From positions 68,536 to 132,535 of the forward strand of contig DATBZA010000177.1 of assembly GCA_036513415.1 (NCBI GenBank): a DNA stretch of 64,000 nucleotides, read 5' to 3'. Positions within the stretch are counted from its first letter, which is position 1, and each line of letters starts with the position of its first letter. Below are positions 30,958 to 37,732 of the stretch, one piece after another. The notes beneath the pieces were generated by a model. It saw nothing but the letters and a program-made list of their open reading frames with translations. It did not search any database and was not told the DNA's origin. Source of the DNA: 40CM-4-68-19 sp036513415 (GTDB lineage: Bacteria > Myxococcota > Myxococcia > Myxococcales > 40CM-4-68-19). The position numbers were made by a program, and so were the translations under genes.

Positions 30958-32272
30958 CGAGCTGCCTCGGGACCCGGAACACGAGCAAGCTGGCCAGCGT
31001 CATCGACGCCGCGATCACGAGCAGCGCCGGGCTGGGGGAACCGGTCCGGTCCTTGATCCACCCCACCATGTAGGGCGCGACGAAGCCCGAGATGTTCCCG
31101 ACCGAGTTCACGAAGGCGATGCCTGCCGCGGCCGCCGCACCGCCCAGGAAGGCGCCGGGCAGGTTCCAGAACTGCGACACGGTGGTGCAGACGCCGGCCG
31201 CTCCGACGGTCAAGAACACCATGGAGAGCAGCGTGTCGTGGCTGAAGGCGGTGCTCAGCGCCAGCCCGAGCGCGCCCAGGAAGCCGGGGATGGCGAGATG
31301 CCACCTGCGCTCGCGCTGGTGGTCCGAGTGGTGGCTGGTCGCGATCATGGCGATGGTGCCCACGCCGTAGGGGATGGCGGTGAGCAGGCCGACGTCGAGC
31401 GGGTCCTTCACGCCGGCGGCCTTGATCAGGGAGGGAAGCCAGAAGCTGACGCCGTAGAGGCCCATGAGGAAGAGCGCGTAGGTGACGGCCAGCAGCCATA
31501 CCTTGGGCTCGCTGAACGCGTCTTTCATCGAGTGGTGCTCCTTCTTGCCCGCCTCGGCCTTGACCGCCTCTTCGAGCACTCGCTTCTCCGGCTCGCTCAG
31601 CCACTTTGCCTGCCGGATGCCGTCGGTCAGGTAGAAGAGCGCGACGACGCCGGCCAGGAACGCCGGCAGGGCTTCGAGCAGGAAGAGCCACTGCCAGCCG
31701 CGCCAGCCGTTGACGCCGTGGAAGTGCTGCATGATCCAGCCGGACACCGGGCCGCCGATCACACCCGAGATGGGAATGCCCGTCAGGAACATCGCCATCA
31801 CCCGCCCGCGCCGATGCGCCGGGTACCAGTACGTCAAGTACAAGAGGATGCCGGGAATGAACCCGGCTTCCGCCGCGCCGAGGAAGAAGCGCAGGACGTA
31901 GAAGGAAGCGGGCGTCTTCACGAACATCATCACGCCCGCCAGGATCCCCCAGGTGATCATGATGCGCCCGATCCAGACCCGGGCGCCCACCCGGTACATG
32001 ATCAAGTTGCTCGGCACCTCGAAGAGGAAGTACCCGATGAAGAAGATGCCCGCGCCGAGCCCATAGACGGTCTCGCTGAATTTCAGGTCGCTGAGCATCT
32101 GCAGCTTCGCGAACCCGACGTTCACGCGGTCGAGATAGGCGAAGACGTAGCAGGCGAAGAGGAACGGCAACAGGCGCCAGGTCACCTTCGAGTACGCCAC
32201 TCCCTCGACGACCCGGCGTTCGCTGTCAGGAATGAGGCCCGGCACCGCGCCGGCCACGGTTGTGCTCGCCAT
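30947..32272 (-). CDS. MFS transporter, anion:cation symporter (ACS) type
   Basis: A 441-residue permease with about twelve membrane segments. ACS-family signatures include AYLDRVNVGFAKLQM in the first helix, SNLIMYRVGARVWIGRIMITWG, and FLGAAEAGFIPGILLYLTYW. ACS members take up organic anions such as tartrate, glucarate, phthalate or hydroxy acids. It is the last gene of the hcm operon, 14 bases after the HcmA stop, making it a good candidate importer for 2-hydroxyisobutyrate or a similar branched hydroxy acid. I chose the ATG at 32272 because an upstream ATG at 32320 would lie inside hcmA without a ribosome site. Confidence 0.88.
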   Translation of the reverse strand: MASTTVAGAVPGLIPDSERRVVEGVAYSKVTWRLLPFLFACYVFAYLDRVNVGFAKLQMLSDLKFSETVYGLGAGIFFIGYFLFEVPSNLIMYRVGARVWIGRIMITWGILAGVMMFVKTPASFYVLRFFLGAAEAGFIPGILLYLTYWYPAHRRGRVMAMFLTGIPISGVIGGPVSGWIMQHFHGVNGWRGWQWLFLLEALPAFLAGVVALFYLTDGIRQAKWLSEPEKRVLEEAVKAEAGKKEHHSMKDAFSEPKVWLLAVTYALFLMGLYGVSFWLPSLIKAAGVKDPLDVGLLTAIPYGVGTIAMIATSHHSDHQRERRWHLAIPGFLGALGLALSTAFSHDTLLSMVFLTVGAAGVCTTVSQFWNLPGAFLGGAAAAAGIAFVNSVGNISGFVAPYMVGWIKDRTGSPSPALLVIAASMTLASLLVFRVPRQLVNK

Positions 32273-32286
32273 CACATCCCCCGCTT

Positions 32287-33975
32287 CTAGAAGACCGGAT
32301 TCTCGCGGTACGTCCCCCACAGCTTCTTCAGCTTCTCGACGATGTCGCCCATGCTGGCGCCCTCCCGCACCAGCTCGATGGTCACCGGCATGATGTTGGC
32401 CGACTCGTCCTTCGCCACCCGCACCAGCTGATCGAGCAGGGCGGAGACCTTGGCGTTGTCGCGCTCCTTGCGCACGCGCCTGAGGCGGTTGATCTGCCGC
32501 TCCGCGGTGGTCTCGTCGTGAGGATGGATCTCGACGTCGAACTTCTCGTCCGGCTCGACGTACTTGTTGACGCCGATGACGGGCTTCTCGCCGGTCTGCT
32601 TCTTGATGGCGGTGTCGTACGCGTAGTCGGCGATGTGCTTCTGGAACCAGCTCTCCTTGATCAACTTGATGGTGCCGCCGAGCTTGTCCACCTCGTCGAT
32701 GATCTCGAAGATCTTCTTCTCGTAGTCGTTGGTCAGCGACTCCAGGAAGTACGAGCCGCCGAGCGGGTCGACGACGTTCGCCGCGTTCGTCTCTTCGGCG
32801 ATGATCTGCTGCGTGCGCAAGGCGATCTTCATCGCCTCCTCGGTGGGGATGGCGAACGCCTCGTCCATGCCATTGGTGTGCAGGCTCTGCGCACCGCCCA
32901 GCACGGCGGAGAGCGCCTGGAACGCCGTGCGGACGACGTTGATCTTGTACTGCGGCCGCGTGAGGCTCGCCGCCGCCGTCTGGCAGTGGAAGCGGAGCCG
33001 CATCGACTCCGGGTTCTTGGCGCCGAACCGGTCGCGCATGATCCTCGCATAGGCGCGGCGCACGGCCCGGAACTTGGCGATCTCCTCGAAGAAGTCGTTC
33101 TGGCAGACGAAGAAGAACGCCAGGCGGGGCGCGAACTCGTCCACGTTCATGCCCGTCTTGGTGACTTCCTCGACGTAGGTGATCAGGTTGCAGAGGGTGA
33201 ACGCCACCTCGTGCAGCGGAGAAGAGCCGGCTTCCGAGATGTGGTAGCCCGAGATGTTGATCGGGTTGTACCGCTTCATGTTGCGCGCGCAGTAGGTGAT
33301 GCAGTCGCGCACGATCCGCACCGACGGATCGATGGGGAAGGTGTACTCCTTCTGCGCCATGTACTCCTTGAGGATGTCCGCCTGGATGGTCCCCGAGAGC
33401 TTGTTCAGATCGAACCCGCGCTTCTCCGCCAGCACCACGTACATGGCGAGCAGGATCCAGGCGCTGGGATTGATGGTCATGGAGACGGAGATCTTCTCCA
33501 GATCGATCCCGTCGAAGAGCGCCTCCATGTCGGCGACGGTGTCGACCGCGACGCCTTCGCGCCCCACCTCGCCCTCGGACATTGGATGATCGGAGTCGTA
33601 GCCCATCAAGGTGGGCATGTCGAAGTCGACGGAGAGGCCGGTCTGGCCCTGGGAGATGAGGTACTTGAAGCGCTTGTTGGTGTCCTCGCCGGTCCCGAAG
33701 CCCGCGATCTGCCGCATGGTCCAGTGCCGGCTGCGGTACATGGTCGGGTACGGGCCGCGCGTGAAGGGGAAGCGCCCGGGAAGTCCGACGTCCTCGACCG
33801 GGGTGTCCTGGATGTCGAGCACGGTGTAGGTGCGCTTCACCGGGAATCCGCCGCTCGTATAGAACTGGTCCTTCCTCTCTTTCTGCTTGGCGAGGAAGGA
33901 CTTCACCTCGCGCTGCTCCCAGTCTTGGACTTCCTTCTGCACGGCCTCGGGGTTGTCCAGCTCGATCTTGCTCAT
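32287..33975 (-). CDS. hcmA: 2-hydroxyisobutyryl-CoA mutase large subunit
   Basis: The substrate-binding TIM-barrel subunit of a coenzyme-B12-dependent acyl-CoA mutase. From the ATG at 33975 it is 562 residues, the length I recall for Aquincola tertiaricarbonis HcmA. The residues reported to set 2-hydroxyisobutyryl-CoA specificity are in register: Ile90 in WTMRQIAGFG (Tyr in methylmalonyl-CoA mutase, Phe in isobutyryl-CoA mutase) and Asp117 in LSVDFDMPT (Ala in methylmalonyl-CoA mutase). The carboxylate-binding Arg207 of methylmalonyl-CoA mutase is Gln here (EYMAQKEY). It would interconvert 2-hydroxyisobutyryl-CoA and 3-hydroxybutyryl-CoA. No B12 domain is present; that is supplied by HcmB. 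Confidence 0.9.
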   Translation of the reverse strand: MSKIELDNPEAVQKEVQDWEQREVKSFLAKQKERKDQFYTSGGFPVKRTYTVLDIQDTPVEDVGLPGRFPFTRGPYPTMYRSRHWTMRQIAGFGTGEDTNKRFKYLISQGQTGLSVDFDMPTLMGYDSDHPMSEGEVGREGVAVDTVADMEALFDGIDLEKISVSMTINPSAWILLAMYVVLAEKRGFDLNKLSGTIQADILKEYMAQKEYTFPIDPSVRIVRDCITYCARNMKRYNPINISGYHISEAGSSPLHEVAFTLCNLITYVEEVTKTGMNVDEFAPRLAFFFVCQNDFFEEIAKFRAVRRAYARIMRDRFGAKNPESMRLRFHCQTAAASLTRPQYKINVVRTAFQALSAVLGGAQSLHTNGMDEAFAIPTEEAMKIALRTQQIIAEETNAANVVDPLGGSYFLESLTNDYEKKIFEIIDEVDKLGGTIKLIKESWFQKHIADYAYDTAIKKQTGEKPVIGVNKYVEPDEKFDVEIHPHDETTAERQINRLRRVRKERDNAKVSALLDQLVRVAKDESANIMPVTIELVREGASMGDIVEKLKKLWGTYRENPVF

Positions 33976-33979
33976 GGGG

Positions 33980-34939
33980 TCAGGCTCCGATTCCTTCAAT
34001 CAGTTGCTCACCGGCGGTGTACGGGTTGATCTCGCGCGACACGAGGCGGTCAGCCAGGGCGCGGACGCGGCCGGCGCTGCGCTCCTGGAAGCGGATGCGC
34101 AGCAGGTCCTCGGCCGTCTTCAGCATGCGGAACTCGGCGATCTTGCGGCTCCGGGCGCGCCCGGCCTCGGAGGTCTCGAGGAACGCCTTGTGCTTCTCCA
34201 GAGCGGAGACGAGCTCCTCGAATCCCTCGCCCTTCATCGAGCTGGTGGCGACGACCGGGGGCCGCCACGCCGAGCTCGAATCGAGCGAGATGCCCAGCGC
34301 CAGCATCTGCTTGAGGTCGCTGATGGTGCTGCGCGCGTCGGGGCGATCGCTCTTGCTCACCACGTGGATGTCGGCGATCTCGAGGATCCCCGCCTTGATG
34401 GCCTGGATCTCGTCGCCCAGGCCCGGGGCGGAGACGACCAGCGTGGTGTGCGAAGCGCTGGCGACTTCCACCTCGTCCTGCCCGACGCCGACGGTCTCGA
34501 TCAGGATGTAGTCGTAGCCGGCGACGTCCAGGATGTCGACGGAGTCGAGGGTCGCCCGGGCCATGCCGCCGAGGGCGCCGCGGGTCGCCATGCTGCGGAT
34601 GTACACGCCTTCGTCCCCCGCCAGGTCGCTCATGCGGATGCGATCGCCCATGATCGAGCCGCCCGAGTACGGGCTCGAGGGATCGATGGCGATGATCCCC
34701 ACCTTGTGCCCGAGCTTGCGCAGGCGACCCGCGAGCACCGAGACCATGGTGGACTTCCCGCTGCCCGGCACGCCGGTGATGCCGATGACGTGCGACTTGC
34801 CGGCGCGCACATACACCTCACCCAGCGTCTCCCGGCACTCGGGATCCGCCGCTTCCGCGCGGCTGAGCAGCCGCGCGATGGCGGCCACGTCGCCCTCGAG
34901 AACACGCGGAAGCAGGTCGCGGGAAGAGACCCTGCTCAT
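33980..34939 (-). CDS. meaH: MeaB/ArgK-type G-protein chaperone of the acyl-CoA mutase
   Basis: A 319-residue SIMIBI-class GTPase that guards and reloads B12 in acyl-CoA mutases. Motifs: Walker A GVPGSGKSTMVS near residue 55, IDPSSPYSGGSIMGDRIRM (switch region), IETVGVGQDEVEV, and the base-recognition SKSD, which replaces the usual NKxD. The ATG at 34939 overlaps the ligase stop (ATGA) and the gene ends 4 bases before hcmA. This is the MeaH position of known hcm clusters. The open frame extends upstream but that part is antisense-like and lacks homology. Confidence 0.9.
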   Translation of the reverse strand: MSRVSSRDLLPRVLEGDVAAIARLLSRAEAADPECRETLGEVYVRAGKSHVIGITGVPGSGKSTMVSVLAGRLRKLGHKVGIIAIDPSSPYSGGSIMGDRIRMSDLAGDEGVYIRSMATRGALGGMARATLDSVDILDVAGYDYILIETVGVGQDEVEVASASHTTLVVSAPGLGDEIQAIKAGILEIADIHVVSKSDRPDARSTISDLKQMLALGISLDSSSAWRPPVVATSSMKGEGFEELVSALEKHKAFLETSEAGRARSRKIAEFRMLKTAEDLLRIRFQERSAGRVRALADRLVSREINPYTAGEQLIEGIGA

Positions 34940-36378
34940 CGCGGAAGGTCCTTCCCTAGCTTCTGGTTCAGCTCGCGGAAGACCTCGCGATCGTCGACTA
35001 CGCGGCGCGCCTTGAAGTCGGTGCGTGGGAAGGTGCCGGGTGCCACGACCTCCACGCCTGCGCGCAGGCCGAGCATGGTGTGGATGCGCTTCGCCACCAT
35101 CTCCTTGAACGCAGCGAGCTTTCCCTGCTTCTCCACGTCCGACGTCGGCTCGACACGCAGGAGCAGCTCGTCCATCTTGGCGCCGCTGCGGCTGATGATG
35201 ATGCGGTGCTCGCCGCCGTAGCCCTCCACCTGATTCAAGGCCGCGTCGATCTCGCTCGGGTACACGTTCTCGCCGCGAATGGTGAACATGTCGTCGATGC
35301 GTCCGAAGATCCCGTTGGGCAGGCGCGGGTAGGTGCGGCCGCACGGATTGGGGTCGTTGGTCCACTGCGTGAGATCGCCGGAGACCAGCCGGATCATCGG
35401 CTGCGAGGTGCGCTCGAGCTGGGTGTACACGGGCGTGCCCCGCTGGCCGTACGGAACGCGGTGGAAGGTGCCCGGATCGCAGATCTCGGTGTAGACGACG
35501 TCCTGCCAGCACAACATGCCGGAGGTCTGCTCCGACCCCGCCACGTTCATCCACGGCGTGATCTCCGCCATGGACCCGGAGTCGTAGACCTTGGCGTTGT
35601 ACGACTGCTCGATGCGGTCCTTGACGCCGGGCACCGACGCGCCCGGCTCGCCGGAGAAGAACAACCGCTTGATTCCGAAGTTCTTCGGATCGAGGCCTTC
35701 CTTCTCCGCCACCTCGGCGAGGTAGAGCGCGAACGAGGGCGTCCCGTAGAACGCTTGCGGCTTCATGGTGTTCATCCACTGCACCGCGCGCGAGGACATG
35801 CCGGGCGCGCCTGCGCCGAACGGGAACGCCTTGCAGCCCAGGCGCTCGGAACCGGAGAGCGCGCCCCAGCTCCCCATGTAGAGGCTGAAGATGGCGGCGA
35901 CGAACACCATGTCGCCCGGGCGGATGCCCATCCCGTACATGATGCGCGCGTGCGCGTTGGCGATGTTGCGCCAGTCATTGCACCCGACAGCGAAAGCCGT
36001 CGGAATGCCGGTGGTCCCGGAAGTTCCATGAACATGGAACACTTCCGACTCCGGAATGCACAAATAGTCGCCGAAGGGCCGCACCCGCTCCTGCGCCTTG
36101 CGTAGATCGGCCTTCGTGATCACCGGGCACTTCGACTCGAAGTCCTCGAGCGACTTGATCTGGTCGGGGTGGAAGCCGGCCTCGTCCCACTTCTTGCGGT
36201 AGAAGGGCGCCTTCTCATAGGCGTAGCGGCACACCTCGCAGAGGCGCTGCACGATGGCGCGCTCCCGATCCCCCGCGGGCATCGTCTCACGCCTGGGGAA
36301 CCAGTAGCGGCTTCCGGCCTCAGGCCTGTACGTATCGTCGTAGCGCGGCGGCCACGACCAGTATTCCATCTCGCTCAT
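34936..36378 (-). CDS. hcl: 2-hydroxyisobutyrate-CoA ligase (PaaK-type adenylating enzyme)
   Basis: A 480-residue ATP-dependent CoA ligase of the phenylacetate-CoA ligase subfamily. Motifs: CRYAYEKAPFYRKKW near residue 50, the phosphate-binding VHGTSGTTGIPTAF near 115, YDSGSMAEITPW, the hinge GRIDDMFTIRGENVYPSEID near 365, and the C-terminal lysine in TDFKARRVVDD. In Aquincola the mutase operon carries a ligase (HCL, 477 residues as I recall) that activates 2-hydroxyisobutyrate. Position between hcmB and meaH makes the same role likely here. The substrate is inferred from operon context, not from pocket residues. Confidence 0.85.
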   Translation of the reverse strand: MSEMEYWSWPPRYDDTYRPEAGSRYWFPRRETMPAGDRERAIVQRLCEVCRYAYEKAPFYRKKWDEAGFHPDQIKSLEDFESKCPVITKADLRKAQERVRPFGDYLCIPESEVFHVHGTSGTTGIPTAFAVGCNDWRNIANAHARIMYGMGIRPGDMVFVAAIFSLYMGSWGALSGSERLGCKAFPFGAGAPGMSSRAVQWMNTMKPQAFYGTPSFALYLAEVAEKEGLDPKNFGIKRLFFSGEPGASVPGVKDRIEQSYNAKVYDSGSMAEITPWMNVAGSEQTSGMLCWQDVVYTEICDPGTFHRVPYGQRGTPVYTQLERTSQPMIRLVSGDLTQWTNDPNPCGRTYPRLPNGIFGRIDDMFTIRGENVYPSEIDAALNQVEGYGGEHRIIISRSGAKMDELLLRVEPTSDVEKQGKLAAFKEMVAKRIHTMLGLRAGVEVVAPGTFPRTDFKARRVVDDREVFRELNQKLGKDLPR

Positions 36379-36397
36379 TGTGGACCCCCGTTCTGGC

Positions 36398-36805
36398 TTA
36401 CCTGGGCCCGCGCTCGCGGACCAGGCGGCGTACGGTCTCGACGATCACGTTGGGAGGCGTGTCCTGGAGCAGGATCTCGGCCACCCCCATCTTCTTCAGC
36501 GCGGTCACGTCCTCGTCGGGGATCACTCCTCCGCCGACGAGGATCATGTCGCTCACGCCCCTCTCCTTGAGGCGCTTCATGATGCGGGGGAAGGCGGTCA
36601 TGTGGGCGCCCGACAGGAGACTGACCCCGAGCACGTCGACGTCTTCCTGGACAGCGGCGTCGACCACCTCTTCCGGAGTGCGGTGCAGTCCGGTGTAGAC
36701 CACGTCCATGCCTGCATCGCGCAGGCAACGGGAGACGACGCGGACGCCGCGATCGTGCCCGTCCAGTCCGACCTTCGCCATCAGCACTCGAATGTTCTCG
36801 GCCAT
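36398..36805 (-). CDS. hcmB: Acyl-CoA mutase small subunit, B12-binding
   Basis: A 135-residue stand-alone cobalamin-binding domain. The DxHxxG motif that places the lower-ligand His on cobalt is in GLDGHDRG near residue 14. SLLSGAH and VGGGVIP complete the B12 pocket. It pairs with HcmA to form the heterotetrameric mutase. GGAGG stands 4 bases before the ATG. It is the first gene of the operon, behind a promoter with an operator-like palindrome, and faces the GntR gene. Confidence 0.93.
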   Translation of the reverse strand: MAENIRVLMAKVGLDGHDRGVRVVSRCLRDAGMDVVYTGLHRTPEEVVDAAVQEDVDVLGVSLLSGAHMTAFPRIMKRLKERGVSDMILVGGGVIPDEDVTALKKMGVAEILLQDTPPNVIVETVRRLVRERGPR

Positions 36806-36854
36806 TCAACCTCCGGACGGGGAAAGGGGCGTCCGCTCTGGCGCTCGCTCCGTA

Positions 36855-36870
36855 TGTCGTATGCGAAACA
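36855..36870. promoter_or_regulatory. Putative GntR operator, hcm side
   Basis: TGTCGTATGCGAAACA is an imperfect copy of the perfect palindrome at the gntR start. It lies at the expected start point of the hcmB promoter, where binding would block transcription. Confidence 0.5.
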
Positions 36871-36872
36871 CG

Positions 36873-36901
36873 CTACTGACAGATCCGTGGGACCTTGTCA
36901 A
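36873..36901 (-). promoter_or_regulatory. Possible hcm operon promoter
   Basis: On the minus strand TTGACA (36901-36896) is followed after 17 bases by CAGTAG (36878-36873). The -35 is consensus and the -10 is poor. Initiation near 36866 would leave a leader of about 60 bases before hcmB. Confidence 0.45.
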
Positions 36902-36953
36902 GCAGGGTAGATGGAAACGCACTGGCGCGGACGCCCCGATTTCTGCTAGATCT

Positions 36954-36971
36954 CATTTCGCATGCGAAATG
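36954..36971. promoter_or_regulatory. Perfect 18-base palindrome over gntR start codon
   Basis: CATTTCGCATGCGAAATG is a perfect inverted repeat whose centre is the ATG of the GntR regulator (36962-36964). GntR/FCD proteins bind such palindromes, so this is a likely autoregulatory operator. No ribosome binding site precedes the ATG, so a leaderless transcript is possible. Confidence 0.65.
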
Positions 36972-37723
36972 CCAGTGTAGACCTCCTGAAGCCCGGCCCG
37001 ACTTTGATCGAGCAGGCCTACGACGCGATCCTCGCCGCCATCTGCGACGGGAGGCTGGCGCCCGGCGCCCGCCTCAACCAGGACGGTCTGGCGGCGCGCA
37101 TGGGCATCTCGCGCCAGCCGGTGGGACAGGCCCTGTCCATCCTCAAGGCCCAGAACTTCGTTCGCGACACGGGGCGTCGCGGCATGATCGTCGCGCCGCT
37201 CGAGCGCGAGTTCTTCCGCGCCGCGTACGAGCTCCGCGAGGCGCTCGACTCGCTGGCCGCGAGCCTGGCCGCGCAGCGGTGCACCTCGCGGGACGCCGCC
37301 GAGGGACGCAAGCTGATCGCGGAAGGTCGCGAGGCGGCGAAGTCCGGCCGCGTCGACGCGCTGGTCGAAGCGGACATGGGCTTCCACCTCTGGATCTGCC
37401 GCGTCGCCGGCAACCCGCTCCTCGCCGACACGATCCGCCTCTATTGGAACCATCTCCGGCGCGCCATGACGCAGGTGTTGCAGAAGCCTGCGCGCCACCG
37501 CGAGATCTGGAACGAGCATGAAGCCATCGTGGACGCGATGGCCGCGCACGACTCGGTCGAGGCCTCTCGCCGGGCCACGTTCCATGCGCGGGAGGCCGGC
37601 AAGAACGTCGCCAGGTCGATGCCCGCGGGGCCGGCGGGCATCGGCGCCGCTCGCGGGGTCGTCTCCCTCTCCGACGAGCCCCCGCGCTCCCCTGCCCCGC
37701 GCCGGCGCAAGGCGCTGCCCTAG
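36962..37723 (+). CDS. GntR-family regulator with FCD ligand domain
   Basis: A 253-residue transcription factor. The winged helix at about 15-80 contains the recognition region LAARMGISRQPVGQALSILKAQNFV. The FCD all-helical effector domain follows, with the metal/ligand-binding pattern EADMGFHLWICRVAGNPLL and NEHEAIVDAMAAHD. The C-terminus is a disordered basic Ala/Pro tail. FCD regulators sense organic acids and are often encoded beside the operon they control. Here it is divergent from hcmB with palindromes in the 156-base gap, so it probably represses the hcm genes until the hydroxy acid or a CoA ester appears. It also leads the ThDP-enzyme gene. Confidence 0.88.
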   Translation: MRNASVDLLKPGPTLIEQAYDAILAAICDGRLAPGARLNQDGLAARMGISRQPVGQALSILKAQNFVRDTGRRGMIVAPLEREFFRAAYELREALDSLAASLAAQRCTSRDAAEGRKLIAEGREAAKSGRVDALVEADMGFHLWICRVAGNPLLADTIRLYWNHLRRAMTQVLQKPARHREIWNEHEAIVDAMAAHDSVEASRRATFHAREAGKNVARSMPAGPAGIGAARGVVSLSDEPPRSPAPRRRKALP

Positions 37724-37732
37724 GATGCGCGC

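Noticed and set aside
32287..33975. Annotation as methylmalonyl-CoA mutase
   Set aside because: Tyr89 and Arg207 of that enzyme are replaced by Ile and Gln, and Asp117 is present, as in 2-hydroxyisobutyryl-CoA mutase.
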